Of a stretch of DNA of 64,000 nt, positions 29,395 to 38,332 are shown piece after piece. The stretch is from Companilactobacillus kedongensis. Lineage in GTDB: Bacteria; Bacillota; Bacilli; Lactobacillales; Lactobacillaceae. How positions within the stretch are numbered: the stretch's first letter is position 1; the number at the start of each line of letters is the position of its first letter. The notes under the pieces are model-generated. The model worked only from the letters and a program-made list of their open reading frames with translations. It did no database searches and had not been told where the DNA came from. The translations under genes were made by a program, and so were the position numbers. The stretch lies in assembly GCF_003946625.1 (NCBI RefSeq), contig NZ_RHOR01000012.1, forward strand, positions 1 through 64,000, written 5' to 3'.

Positions 29395-31050
29395 TTAAAC
29401 ATCTTTTTTCTCTAACATCAAAGCTTCATATGGACGTAATTTAACTACTTTATCTTTCTTACGAAAATCGCCATAATTACCTAAAATTAAATTGTAATCG
29501 CTCTTAACTGTTCTTAACTGTACCTTTTCGGTAAAGTTTGCCATGACCAAAATTTTAGTATCGTCCTTACTTCTAACGTATGAGTAGACCGAATTATCAT
29601 TGTGATCAAGCAATTTATAATTACCTTCGATCAAGGTGTCATTTTTCTTACGCATTTTGATCAAACGTTGATAGAAATTAAAGACATTATTCGGTGAATT
29701 TCTAACTGTTTCTACTGAGTAATTGTCCTTTTTAATTGGTTTTAACCACGGTATACCCGTCGTAAAACCATAATTTTTACTTGTATTCCATTGCATTGGT
29801 ATACGTGCATTCTCGCGTGATTTTTGTTGTAACACTTTAATTGCCGTATTTTTATCAGTTCCATTATCAACCATCATATGATAGGCATTGATTGATTCAT
29901 GATCCTTATACTGCTTAATATCCGTAAAGTATGAATTCTTCATAGCTATTTCTTCACCCTGATAGATATAAGGCGTACCTTGAAGACCAAATTGTACTAA
30001 TGCCAATAGTTTAGCTGACTGGTCACGGTACTTATTATCGTTTAAAAATCTCGATATTGCTCGCGGCTGATCATGATTATTCCAGAACAGAGCATTCCAG
30101 CCGTGATTTTGATGCATCTTAACTTGCCAATCACTGATAATACTCTTCAGATCAGTTAACTTATACTTGCCTAAAGTCCATTTTTTACCATTGGTATAGT
30201 CAACCTTGACGTGATGGAATGTAAAAGCCATTGAAAGTTCTTCACGGTTAGGATTCGTATATTTGACTGCTTCGCTAACGGGGGTCGACGACAACTCACC
30301 TACGGTTACAAAATTGTTAGGGCCGAATACCTTACGATACATTTCATGAATATATTCATGCACATGCGGACCATTAGTATAGAAATTTCTTCCATCATCT
30401 GTTGGTGTTTCAAACGTATCATTCGGCATCTTCTCAGCTTTAGAAATATTATTGATAACATCCAGTCTAAAACCATCAATACCCTTATTAGCCCAGAATG
30501 TCATCATCTTAAAAATCTCTTGACGTAATTTAGGATTACGCCAATTTAAGTCAGGCATCGTTACATCATACAAATGTAGATAATATTGATTTAACGACGG
30601 AACATATTGCCATGCACTGCCACTAAATTTAGAAACCCAATTATTGGGTTCATGTCCATCAACAGGATCTTTAAATAAATAATAGTCGTGATAAGGATTG
30701 TCCTTAGACTTAATAGCCTCTTTAAACCACACATGCTCGTTTGAGGTATGATTTAGAACCATATCCATAATTACCTTTATATTACGTTTATGAGCTTCTT
30801 TCAAAAGATTTTCAAAATCTTTCATAGTCCCAAAGATTGGATCGATCTGATAATAATCAGCAATATCATAACCATTGTCATTACCAGGTGAAACATACAT
30901 CGGTGTGATCCAAATAAGTTCAATTCCCAAGTCATGTAGATAATCTAATCGAGAAATAATACCATTGATATCGCCAATTCCATCTCCATTTGAATCTTGA
31001 AAACTTCTAGGATAAATCTGATACACGGTAGACTTTTGCCACTGCTGCAT
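29395..31050 (-). CDS. treA: GH13 glucosidase, probably trehalose-6-phosphate hydrolase
   Basis: 551 residues, ATG behind TTGAGGAG. It is a GH13 (alpha-amylase) barrel: YPRSFQDSNGDGIGD, MDMVLNHTS, nucleophile in GFRLDVINNIS, acid/base Glu in FVTVGELSS and FWNNHDQPR. The segments DGRNFYTNGPHVHEYIHEM and ELSMAFTFHHVKVDY match the TreA/TreC branch better than oligo-1,6-glucosidases, so splitting of trehalose-6-phosphate into glucose and glucose-6-phosphate is likely. No trehalose PTS or TreR gene is nearby, so an alpha-1,6-glucosidase role remains possible. Confidence 0.78.
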   Translation of the reverse strand: MQQWQKSTVYQIYPRSFQDSNGDGIGDINGIISRLDYLHDLGIELIWITPMYVSPGNDNGYDIADYYQIDPIFGTMKDFENLLKEAHKRNIKVIMDMVLNHTSNEHVWFKEAIKSKDNPYHDYYLFKDPVDGHEPNNWVSKFSGSAWQYVPSLNQYYLHLYDVTMPDLNWRNPKLRQEIFKMMTFWANKGIDGFRLDVINNISKAEKMPNDTFETPTDDGRNFYTNGPHVHEYIHEMYRKVFGPNNFVTVGELSSTPVSEAVKYTNPNREELSMAFTFHHVKVDYTNGKKWTLGKYKLTDLKSIISDWQVKMHQNHGWNALFWNNHDQPRAISRFLNDNKYRDQSAKLLALVQFGLQGTPYIYQGEEIAMKNSYFTDIKQYKDHESINAYHMMVDNGTDKNTAIKVLQQKSRENARIPMQWNTSKNYGFTTGIPWLKPIKKDNYSVETVRNSPNNVFNFYQRLIKMRKKNDTLIEGNYKLLDHNDNSVYSYVRSKDDTKILVMANFTEKVQLRTVKSDYNLILGNYGDFRKKDKVVKLRPYEALMLEKKDV

Positions 31051-31092
31051 TCTGTAATCTCCTCAATTTCTTTCAAACACATTTTCATAAGT

Positions 31093-31121
31093 ATCCTATA
31101 ATTTGTCTAAACATATGTCAA
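31093..31121 (-). promoter_or_regulatory. Promoter of the GH13 gene
   Basis: TTGACA (31116-31121), a 17-base spacer and TAGGAT (31093-31098) on the minus strand, about 40 bases before the start codon. Confidence 0.55.
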
Positions 31122-31162
31122 ATTTGTTGTACTATTTATTTGCTATTATTACTTGTTTAATT

Positions 31163-31199
31163 AAAAATGTCTGACCACAAATTGTGATCAGACATTTTT
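31163..31199 (-). terminator. Terminator of DUF1836-degV
   Basis: Eighteen-base arms (AAAAATGTCTGA core) with a one-base loop and A/T runs at both ends, right after the DegV gene stop. Confidence 0.9.
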
Positions 31200-31203
31200 G
31201 ATA

Positions 31204-32055
31204 TTACAATAAACAAACTCCGACTCCAACTAGACCTGGTCCCGTATGTACTCCTAGTGCCGGTCCAACTTGACCAAAGAAGTTTTTAGTTCCATTAATA
31301 CCCTTACTATCTAAAAGTGCCAACATATTTCCACCGGATTTTTCATCCGCTCCATGTCCAACGGCCAATAAATATTTTTCATGATCACCGATAAACTTGG
31401 TAACCATATCTAACATCATTTTTTGACCCTTCTTCATTCCACGTGCCTTAGCAGCGGTTGTATATATTCCGTCAGAATTACAAGTGATTATTGGTGCTAA
31501 TTTAAGCATACTTCCGACTACTGATGTAACTAAACCGATTCTACCTCCAGCTCTTAAATACTCAAGAGTTGGGATACAAAAATAAACTACAGTATTATCG
31601 ATCATCTTTTGAGTCTTTTTCAGAACCGTTTCGTAATCCGATCCTGCATCAATTTCATCTTTAGTTCCTACAGCTATAAGGCCAGCTGCAACAGCCACTT
31701 GCTTCGTGTCGAATGACGTGTAAGTGAACCTGCCATCATCATCTAATAGGACTTTTAGAAAATTATAAGTCCCACTCAATCCTGATGAAATAGATATTGA
31801 AATAATATGAGTATAACCATCATTATAAATTTCATCTAATGTTCTTTGAATCACTTCACCCGAAGGCAATGACGTCTTAGGTATTTCTGATTCCAAATCA
31901 TCGTAAACTTCAACCGCTGAAATATCTACTCGATCTAGATATGTTTTATTTTTATAAATAATTTGCATGGGTATTTCATAAATACCACTTTTTTCTAAGT
32001 ATTCCTCTGGTATATCACAACAAGAATCTACCAAAACAGCAATTTTTTCAGTCAT
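31204..32055 (-). CDS. DegV family protein
   Basis: 283 residues of the DegV/FakB fatty-acid-binding fold. It has VDSCCDIPEEYLEK near the N-terminus, SLPSGEVIQRT, ISISSGLSGTYN (fatty-acid carboxylate site) and the C-terminal GPALGVHTGPGLVGVG. FakB-type members present fatty acids to the kinase FakA. No fakA gene is in the window, so this specific role is inferred. It is two bases downstream of the DUF1836 gene, a frequent pairing in lactic acid bacteria. Confidence 0.9.
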   Translation of the reverse strand: MTEKIAVLVDSCCDIPEEYLEKSGIYEIPMQIIYKNKTYLDRVDISAVEVYDDLESEIPKTSLPSGEVIQRTLDEIYNDGYTHIISISISSGLSGTYNFLKVLLDDDGRFTYTSFDTKQVAVAAGLIAVGTKDEIDAGSDYETVLKKTQKMIDNTVVYFCIPTLEYLRAGGRIGLVTSVVGSMLKLAPIITCNSDGIYTTAAKARGMKKGQKMMLDMVTKFIGDHEKYLLAVGHGADEKSGGNMLALLDSKGINGTKNFFGQVGPALGVHTGPGLVGVGVCLL

Positions 32056-32057
32056 TA

Positions 32058-32594
32058 TTATTTACTCTTTTCTTCTGATGCTCCATTTTCGATCATTAAT
32101 ACTTTACGTGTCATCCACTTGGTGGCAAAAGACACAGTCACCATCTCTACCATCAAGTAGGCTGATGTTGAATTATCTTCAGAAATCTTCTGCTTTTCAT
32201 TACGGTAATTTAGCATTCTCAATGCCAATTCTTGTTTCTCACAAAAGAAATCAAACGCCTTCTCTATCCCACCATTTAGACTAGTCATTACCTCTAAACC
32301 AGATTTGATCTCATTCATTGAAACCACTTGTTTTAGAAAAGTAATGGCAATCAGATATGCCAAATGTTCTTTGGTATATCTCTTTTTAATGGGACGTGGC
32401 AGTAAACCATTCTTTACATAATTATTAACCATCGAAGATGTAACTATTGGTCCGTCCTCGATCCAAATAGGACTTAAATATTTTTCAATAAGTGTTAATA
32501 ACTGATCACGATATAAATCGAGTTCCGGAAGGTCCGCCCACCTAGGTAATTTGAATTTTTCTAAATTATCTAACCATTTTTGCAATTCGTCCAT
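32058..32594 (-). CDS. DUF1836 protein with MerR-like helix-turn-helix
   Basis: 178 residues, ATG behind AGAGGTG. Residues about 17-35 carry the DUF1836 pattern KLPRWADLPELDLY. About 50-100 looks like a MerR-type winged helix: SSMVNNYVKNGLLPRPIKKR, then YTKEHLAYLIAITFLKQV. A DNA-binding regulator is likely and may act on its own operon: a perfect 14-base-arm palindrome lies in its promoter. It is cotranscribed with degV. Confidence 0.82.
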   Translation of the reverse strand: MDELQKWLDNLEKFKLPRWADLPELDLYRDQLLTLIEKYLSPIWIEDGPIVTSSMVNNYVKNGLLPRPIKKRYTKEHLAYLIAITFLKQVVSMNEIKSGLEVMTSLNGGIEKAFDFFCEKQELALRMLNYRNEKQKISEDNSTSAYLMVEMVTVSFATKWMTRKVLMIENGASEEKSK

Positions 32595-32624
32595 TAAAAA
32601 GCACCTCTTTGTAATTACTAATAT

Positions 32625-32653
32625 AATTTATCATAATATTGATTATCGTTCAA
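32625..32653 (-). promoter_or_regulatory. Candidate promoter of DUF1836-degV
   Basis: TTGAAC (32648-32653), a 17-base spacer and TAAATT (32625-32630) on the minus strand; the -35 overlaps the end of the palindrome at 32649-32677. Confidence 0.4.
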
Positions 32654-32677
32654 TCTAGTTTTTAAAACTAGATTGAA
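32649..32677. promoter_or_regulatory. Perfect 29-base palindrome, candidate operator
   Basis: TTCAATCTAGTTTT and its exact inverse separated by one base. There is no T run on the minus strand, so it is not a terminator for that direction. It overlaps the candidate -35 of the DUF1836 gene. Confidence 0.6.
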
Positions 32678-32682
32678 TAAAA

Positions 32683-32714
32683 CAAAAAAAGATCAGGATT
32701 TCTCCCAATCTTTT
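32683..32714 (-). terminator. Terminator of the APC permease gene
   Basis: AAAGAT and ATCTTT with an inner GGA/TCC pairing and seven T on the minus strand, directly after the permease stop. Confidence 0.7.
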
Positions 32715-32717
32715 AGA

Positions 32718-34343
32718 TTAACCTTCTGAAATTAAATCACGTTCGTGCCAACCTATGGCGACGATTATCAGAATACCAATAATACTTAGTCCGGCGACCA
32801 TAGCGATATTATTATTCATCTTTGAACCACCTAGATATAAGTCACCAACAATGACGACTAACAAGGCAGCCAAAATTCCTGTCCATTGTAAACGTGTGAA
32901 TGCAGAACCAGTCTTACTTCTCATCTCACGACGTGTTACGTAAGGCATAATCGTTCCCAAGCCGATCAGAACAATAATAGCAACAAAGTTAATGATCAAC
33001 TCATACCACCATGTACTTGAAGCTAAAGGCACATCTTGAGGTGCAATACCAAAGACTGTAGCGACACCTGTAATTATCAAGCACCACCAACCAACTGATA
33101 AGGCGATCTTATCATTTTTGATATAAACATAATCTGATGGGTATTTTTTACTATCCATACGGATCTTAATAAAGGCAAAGAAGATCCAACATGTAACACC
33201 TGGCGAAATGATTCCGTTAAGATTCAATAGCCAGTTAAAGATATCATTCATACTTGGTAAGAAAATACCTAGTAACATGATAAAGGCACTCAAACCACAA
33301 GTTAGTAGATAACCATTTACTGGTAAACCTGACTTATTCTTCTTACGAAGAACTTTTGGCATAAATTTAGCACCGGTATCAGAAATTAACATTCTTGTCA
33401 TAGCATCTAATAGGACAGCCAATAACGCAGCCAAATAGAATACTTCTGTCCAAGAGAAAATATACATCAATGAATTACCAATATGGAATTGTTCACCTAA
33501 AGCTTGGAAAGCATAGTATGAACCGTTCATCTTCAAATCATTTGGTAAATGATAAGCATTAAAGAAGACACCCAATGAAAATGATCCAAAAATAGTTAAG
33601 AATGCTGTCATAACAGCTAACATGATCATAGCTTTAGGGAATTCACTCTTAGGTTTACGCATCTTAGTAATGAATGGTGCGATAAGTTCAGCTCCATTCA
33701 TAGCATAGATCAATAGTCCTAATGTAGTTAAATAATGTAAATCAAACTTAGGTACGATTGTATGTACATTCATTGGTTGAGTAGCGATATGTCCGCCCAT
33801 TGCCAAGGCAGCAAATGTCATGATAACAAACAATACTGTCATCCCAAACATTGCAACACCACCGATAGTACTCAAGATCTCAAGTGAATGCTTGAATCTC
33901 GATTGAACGAAAATAAAGACGATAAAAGTTACAACAGTCCAAAAAGCAAACCAACCATTAGACATTGTATCTTGGAGTTTACCATTTCCGTTCCAAGCCC
34001 AACCCAATCCAACAACGATTGAATTAGCTGTATCAACAACATAAGGAACTGATGCAGCCCAGTATGTCCAAGCTGTAAAATATCCCAAAAATTCGCCACT
34101 AGTTCCGCGAACCCAAGATGTCAGTCCACCACCTTCGTGATTAAAGACTGATCCTAGTTGTCCAACCATAAGTGAATATGGAATGACATATAAAAATAGC
34201 ATGATAACCCATGAGGTGATAACACCCATTCCTTGATTTTGGAAGTTGTAGGTTAAGTCATCAAAACCAATTACCGTAACGAAGCTCATTAGGGCCAGCA
34301 CAGGCCAACTAATGAAGGACTTCTTCGGTTCTAAACTCTCCAT
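32718..34343 (-). CDS. APC superfamily amino acid permease
   Basis: 541 residues with about 12-14 hydrophobic segments. The N-terminal part reads VLALMSFVTVIGFDDLTYN in place of the usual GxGI motif of APC transporters. EGGGLTSWVRG follows helix 2, and a typical ELIAPF sits in helix 6. The branch resembles glutamate/GABA-antiporter-like lactobacillar permeases, but the substrate cannot be read from the sequence. It has its own promoter and terminator and a CRE-like site upstream, so carbon control by CcpA is likely. Confidence 0.85.
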   Translation of the reverse strand: MESLEPKKSFISWPVLALMSFVTVIGFDDLTYNFQNQGMGVITSWVIMLFLYVIPYSLMVGQLGSVFNHEGGGLTSWVRGTSGEFLGYFTAWTYWAASVPYVVDTANSIVVGLGWAWNGNGKLQDTMSNGWFAFWTVVTFIVFIFVQSRFKHSLEILSTIGGVAMFGMTVLFVIMTFAALAMGGHIATQPMNVHTIVPKFDLHYLTTLGLLIYAMNGAELIAPFITKMRKPKSEFPKAMIMLAVMTAFLTIFGSFSLGVFFNAYHLPNDLKMNGSYYAFQALGEQFHIGNSLMYIFSWTEVFYLAALLAVLLDAMTRMLISDTGAKFMPKVLRKKNKSGLPVNGYLLTCGLSAFIMLLGIFLPSMNDIFNWLLNLNGIISPGVTCWIFFAFIKIRMDSKKYPSDYVYIKNDKIALSVGWWCLIITGVATVFGIAPQDVPLASSTWWYELIINFVAIIVLIGLGTIMPYVTRREMRSKTGSAFTRLQWTGILAALLVVIVGDLYLGGSKMNNNIAMVAGLSIIGILIIVAIGWHERDLISEG

Positions 34344-34373
34344 AAATAAATCCCCCGATAATGAAATATAAAA

Positions 34374-34402
34374 TATATAACGTGCAACTAAATATTTTAC
34401 AA
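34374..34402 (-). promoter_or_regulatory. Promoter of the APC permease
   Basis: TTGTAA (34397-34402), a 17-base spacer and TATATA (34374-34379) on the minus strand. Confidence 0.55.
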
Positions 34403-34423
34403 CTTATTGAAAAATAGACTAGT

Positions 34424-34437
34424 TGAAAACGTTTTAA
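34424..34437. promoter_or_regulatory. CRE-like CcpA site
   Basis: TGAAAACGTTTTAA fits the catabolite-responsive consensus TGWAANCGNTNWCA at 13 of 14 positions in either reading direction. Its centre is about 60 bases upstream of the expected permease transcription start, a position more usual for activation than for a roadblock. Confidence 0.55.
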
Positions 34438-34445
34438 GAATTAAG

Positions 34446-34547
34446 CTAATATGACAATATTTCATATGAAGGTGGAGCTGATCCTCTATGTCCAATGTAC
34501 TCACGATTAGGCGGAATAGAAGTCCATATTAATCTATTAGATTTCAT
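34446..34547 (-). CDS. Candidate 33-residue small protein
   Basis: ATG at 34547 with a strong GAAGGGGGA binding site, then 33 codons to a TAG. The N-terminal half reads MKSNRLIWTSIPPNREY; the peptide is basic, rich in Pro, Ser and Arg, and ends GSAPPSYEILSY. No signal peptide or membrane segment is seen. It sits between the terminator of the rel-dtd-HAD operon and the CRE/promoter of the permease, so it needs its own short transcript or readthrough. I do not recognise it; it could be a decayed gene end. Confidence 0.45.
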   Translation of the reverse strand: MKSNRLIWTSIPPNREYIGHRGSAPPSYEILSY

Positions 34548-34562
34548 AATTCCCCCTTCAAC

Positions 34563-34593
34563 AAAAAAAGACGCACACTTATTTATACGTCTC
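34563..34593 (-). terminator. Terminator of the rel-dtd-HAD operon
   Basis: AGACGTA and TGCGTCT pair (one G-U) on the minus strand, followed by seven T. Confidence 0.75.
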
Positions 34594-34596
34594 TTA

Positions 34597-35223
34597 TTAA
34601 ATAATTTCATTCAATTCATTTAATTTACTGATTTTGTAGTCGGAATCAAAGTTATCCTCTTCATCACTCAACAAAATAGTTTTTGCGGAAACACTTTTCC
34701 CAAAATCTATATCTATTTTCCGATCACCGACAACAAACATATCCTGTGCGCTCAAATTATATTTACCCATCAAATAATTCAGCATATCAGGATCTGGTTT
34801 TCTAGTATGGTCATCAGCAACACTGACAATTTCATCAAAGTAATCAGATATTTCTAATTTCTTAGCAATATCATAGATCGACTTATCACGATGAGTAACA
34901 ATGAATTGCTGATAACCTTGGGACCTACAATAATCCAAGCTTATTTTTGCATGTGGCATTAATCGTATCTGATCGTGAAATTCATTCTCGTGTAATGTAT
35001 ATGTCTTATAGAAAGTATCAAGACCATCAATTGATGTATCTTCATTCTTTTCCAAAAGTCCTGCTACAAATTTTCTGATAGATGTTGCTTTGATCCCGCT
35101 ATAAATAGTATCTTTTGAAAGTTTTATTTTGAAATTTTCTTCCAAGGCCTTTTGAGTTGCCGCAACCATCCCTGGATAACTATTGGCTAAAGTTCCGTCA
35201 AAATCCCAAATTATACTTGTCAT
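34597..35223 (-). CDS. HAD superfamily hydrolase (phosphoglycolate-phosphatase-like)
   Basis: 208 residues. HAD motif I is WDFDGTLANSYPG with the nucleophilic Asp, motif II is QFIVTHRDKS, motif III is RKPDPDMLNYL and motif IV is VVGDRKIDIDFGKS. The cap is the small helical type C1. A small phosphate-ester substrate is inferred. It overlaps closely with dtd (one base apart), the last gene of the rel operon. Confidence 0.85.
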   Translation of the reverse strand: MTSIIWDFDGTLANSYPGMVAATQKALEENFKIKLSKDTIYSGIKATSIRKFVAGLLEKNEDTSIDGLDTFYKTYTLHENEFHDQIRLMPHAKISLDYCRSQGYQQFIVTHRDKSIYDIAKKLEISDYFDEIVSVADDHTRKPDPDMLNYLMGKYNLSAQDMFVVGDRKIDIDFGKSVSAKTILLSDEEDNFDSDYKISKLNELNEII

Positions 35224-35224
35224 T

Positions 35225-35662
35225 TTATCGCTCCATTATTATTGTTACTGGTCCGTCATTAGTCAGAGCAACTTGCATATCTGCACCAAATTCACCAGTT
35301 TCGACAGTTAAATCATAGCTTCTCAACGTTTGATTAAACTGATCATACTTTTGACTAGATGACTCAAAGTCGCCCGCTCCAATGAAACTAGGACGATTAC
35401 CCTTCTTAGTATCAGCATAGAGTGTAAATTGTGATATCGATAAAATGCTACCTTTGACATCTTTAACTGATAAGTTCATTTTGCCTTCATCATCAGTAAA
35501 AATTCTCATATTGGCAATTTTATGAGCCATGTAATTCAATGTTTCTGTTGTATCTTCATTCGCAAAAGCCACCAATAAACAAAGCCCTTGGTCAATTTGA
35601 CCTAAAACTTTATTATCAACTGAAACTTTTGCTTTTGAAGCTCGTTGGATAACTACTTTCAT
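35225..35662 (-). CDS. dtd: D-aminoacyl-tRNA deacylase
   Basis: 145 residues. It removes D-amino acids (and glycine mischarged on tRNA-Ala) from tRNAs. The signature [17 protein letters not shown] and the C-terminal NDGPVTI, the Gly-Pro cross-subunit motif of DTD, are both present. It is one base downstream of rel, as in most Bacillota. Confidence 0.96.
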   Translation of the reverse strand: MKVVIQRASKAKVSVDNKVLGQIDQGLCLLVAFANEDTTETLNYMAHKIANMRIFTDDEGKMNLSVKDVKGSILSISQFTLYADTKKGNRPSFIGAGDFESSSQKYDQFNQTLRSYDLTVETGEFGADMQVALTNDGPVTIIMER

Positions 35663-35663
35663 A

Positions 35664-37895
35664 TTATTCTATTGTCCTTTTGATTTCATAAACGTCAGGA
35701 ATATTATTCAGTTTAGAAATTATTTTGTCTAGATGTTCTTTATTATTAACTCCAACACTCACATGAATAACTGCCATTTTCTCTCTATCAAGACGTCCAT
35801 TAACATTATTCAATGAATTAGTTGTGGAATTGATAACTTGTAATACTTCGTTTAACAAGCCATTACGATTGAAAGCATAAATATCAAGTTCAGCTGAATA
35901 ACGCTTATCTTGAGTAACATTATCCCAGCTGACTTCGATGAAACGTCGTTTAGCTTCTTCACTCTGAACATTTGGACAATCAGCTCTATGAATTGTCAAT
36001 CCACGTCCCTTAGTGATATAGCCAACAATTTTATCCCCAGGAATAGGACTGCAACACTTAGCTAAACGTATCAAAAGATTATCGATGCCTTGAACTGAAA
36101 TGCTGTTATTAGGATTATCCTGTGTCTTCTTTACTTGCGTACTTTCATTTTGCTGTGGCTTTTTCTCTTCAGCATCATCAGTTATCAATGAATCTTCAAG
36201 TTCTTTTTTCTCAGCTTCCTTTTTCTTATCAGGATCTTCACTGAGTAACTTATGGACCACATTGATAGCAGACAATTCGCCATAACCGACAGCATTAAAC
36301 AATTCATCTGGATCAGTAAAATTAAAGATTTCCATCGCTATTTCTAAATGCTTTTTATCAAGGTACTTTTTGGAAGATAGTGAACGATTCTTTAATTCTT
36401 CTTCGATCGATTCACGACCAATATCAATATTTTCTTGACGATCTTTAACACGGAAGTAACGCTTGATCTTGTTTCTAGATCTTGATGTATAAACAACATT
36501 TACCCAATCTCGACTTGGTTTAGCGCTGGTACTAGTCAAAATTTCGACAATGTCACCATTCTTTAATTGATAATTTAAAGGAACCATTCTGGCGTTGACT
36601 TTCGAACCAACTGAATGATTACCAACTTCAGTATGTACTTGATAAGCAAAGTCCAGTGTCGTTGAGCCCTTTGGCAATTCGACAACTTCACCTTGAGGTG
36701 TAAAGACGTAGACACGATCATTAAAAATTTCACCTTTAACGGACTTCATAAAGTCAGCCGCATTATCAGAATTCTCTTGTAACTCTAGAATTTCTCTAAA
36801 GACATCGATTTTTTGCTCATTCTCATCAATCTGGACACCTTCAAAGTTTCCTTCTTTATAAGCCCAGTGTGCAGCAACACCATATTCAGCGACTTCATGC
36901 ATCTTGTACGTTCTGATTTGGACTTCAAGCGGCTGACCACCGGGTCCAATAATGGTTGTATGAAGTGATTGATAACCATTGGCCTTTGGTACAGCAATAT
37001 AATCTTTGAAGCGTCCTGGAATAGGCTTCCACTTTGAGTGAATCGAACCTAAAACAGCATAACAATCTTTAACTGAATCAACCACGATCCTAATTGCTAA
37101 AAGATCATACAATTCAGAAAATTGCTTATGCTTATCACGCATCTTCTTATATATAGAATAAATATGTTTAGGACGACCGTAGATATCATATTTGATACCT
37201 AAAGCATCGACGCTAGTTTTTATATAGTCAATTGCTTCCGCAATATAAGCCTCTCTTTGATCACGCTTACTATTCATCAAGTGAACGATACGGTAATATT
37301 GCTGAGGATTAATGTAATGAAGTGATAGATCCTCTAGTTCCCATTTAATCTTACTGATACCTAATCTATCAGCAAGTGGAGCGTAAATTTCCAACGTTTC
37401 TGTAGCAATTCGACGTTGTTTATCGGGACGTAATGCCTTAAGCGTACGCATATTATGTAATCTATCAGCGAGTTTTACCATAATGACACGTAGATCCTTA
37501 GCAGTCGCTAAAAGCATCTTACGGTGATTTTCAGCCAATAATTCCTGATGAGAGCGATACTTGTACTTACTTATCTTGGTAACTCCATCAACGATAGTAG
37601 CAACTTGATCCCCAAATAACTCGTTAACATCTCCAAGTGTGATATTAGTATCTTCAACAACATCATGAAGATATCCAGCAGCCACAGTATATGGATCCAT
37701 GTGTAAAGAAGCAAGAATCTGGGCTACTTGAGTTGGATGAATGATATAAGGCTCGCCAGTAGCTCTTTTTTGCTCTTTATGAACATAGGCCGCAAATTTA
37801 TACGATTTGTTAACAAATTCAACATGTTCTTCATTCATATATTTGCGACAAATGTCTAGGACTTCGTCAGGAGTATAATCTATATGCTTTTTCAA
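35664..37895 (-). CDS. rel: Bifunctional (p)ppGpp synthetase/hydrolase Rel
   Basis: 743 residues from TTG 37895, which follows AAGGGGTGG with normal spacing. A longer reading frame begins in the terminator hairpin upstream and is unlikely. It makes and degrades (p)ppGpp in the stringent response. Domains: HD hydrolase (about 40-190; [18 protein letters not shown]), synthetase (about 225-345; [22 protein letters not shown]), TGS (about 395-455; [22 protein letters not shown]), a Cys-containing zinc-finger region ([10 protein letters not shown]) and a C-terminal ACT domain. It is the first gene of rel-dtd-HAD. Confidence 0.95.
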   Translation of the reverse strand: MKKHIDYTPDEVLDICRKYMNEEHVEFVNKSYKFAAYVHKEQKRATGEPYIIHPTQVAQILASLHMDPYTVAAGYLHDVVEDTNITLGDVNELFGDQVATIVDGVTKISKYKYRSHQELLAENHRKMLLATAKDLRVIMVKLADRLHNMRTLKALRPDKQRRIATETLEIYAPLADRLGISKIKWELEDLSLHYINPQQYYRIVHLMNSKRDQREAYIAEAIDYIKTSVDALGIKYDIYGRPKHIYSIYKKMRDKHKQFSELYDLLAIRIVVDSVKDCYAVLGSIHSKWKPIPGRFKDYIAVPKANGYQSLHTTIIGPGGQPLEVQIRTYKMHEVAEYGVAAHWAYKEGNFEGVQIDENEQKIDVFREILELQENSDNAADFMKSVKGEIFNDRVYVFTPQGEVVELPKGSTTLDFAYQVHTEVGNHSVGSKVNARMVPLNYQLKNGDIVEILTSTSAKPSRDWVNVVYTSRSRNKIKRYFRVKDRQENIDIGRESIEEELKNRSLSSKKYLDKKHLEIAMEIFNFTDPDELFNAVGYGELSAINVVHKLLSEDPDKKKEAEKKELEDSLITDDAEEKKPQQNESTQVKKTQDNPNNSISVQGIDNLLIRLAKCCSPIPGDKIVGYITKGRGLTIHRADCPNVQSEEAKRRFIEVSWDNVTQDKRYSAELDIYAFNRNGLLNEVLQVINSTTNSLNNVNGRLDREKMAVIHVSVGVNNKEHLDKIISKLNNIPDVYEIKRTIE

Positions 37896-37916
37896 ATTTT
37901 GTCCCACCCCTTCTAC

Positions 37917-37943
37917 AATAAAAAGCACTCAATGAGTGCTTTT
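37917..37943 (-). terminator. Terminator of the prmA-rsmE-membrane protein operon
   Basis: AAAAGCACTC and GAGTGCTTTT with a three-base loop, followed by T on the minus strand. It lies about 40 bases after the small membrane protein gene and only about 22 bases before the rel start, so the rel promoter is not obvious. Confidence 0.8.
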
Positions 37944-37983
37944 CTTTACGTATTATTATGCTTTCTTTATTAAAAAAAAACAA

Positions 37984-38322
37984 TCAATTTTCCTTATCAA
38001 ATAAGAAATAAATTAAAATACTTAAAATTAAATAGATTCCTGCTAAAAAGTATCCATATCGTCCATATTTTATAAAAACACTGATCACAAATATTACTGG
38101 AAAAATGATCAAATTATAAAACGATAATGCATATTTGCGACAAAACCAACCGAGAAATCCTGAGAAGAAAATATTGATCACAAAAAATAACCAGATGATC
38201 CGATTAGATTTTCCTAAATGAAATAGATTAAACAGAATTGGCATGATAAATACTAGAACAATAGATATAAGTGCAATATAAGTTGTTTTTGATTCTTCAA
38301 CTTTTTTCCAAAGATTTTTCAA
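37984..38322 (-). CDS. Small integral membrane protein, unrecognised
   Basis: 112 residues, TTG start behind TGAGGAATG. Four hydrophobic stretches (about 15-35, 42-60, 68-85, 90-108) with short, mostly basic loops (KSN, CRKY, KYGRYG). It has no motif that I recognise. It is ten bases downstream of rsmE, so it belongs to the prmA-rsmE transcript. Confidence 0.7.
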   Translation of the reverse strand: MKNLWKKVEESKTTYIALISIVLVFIMPILFNLFHLGKSNRIIWLFFVINIFFSGFLGWFCRKYALSFYNLIIFPVIFVISVFIKYGRYGYFLAGIYLILSILIYFLFDKEN

Positions 38323-38332
38323 TTTTCATTCC

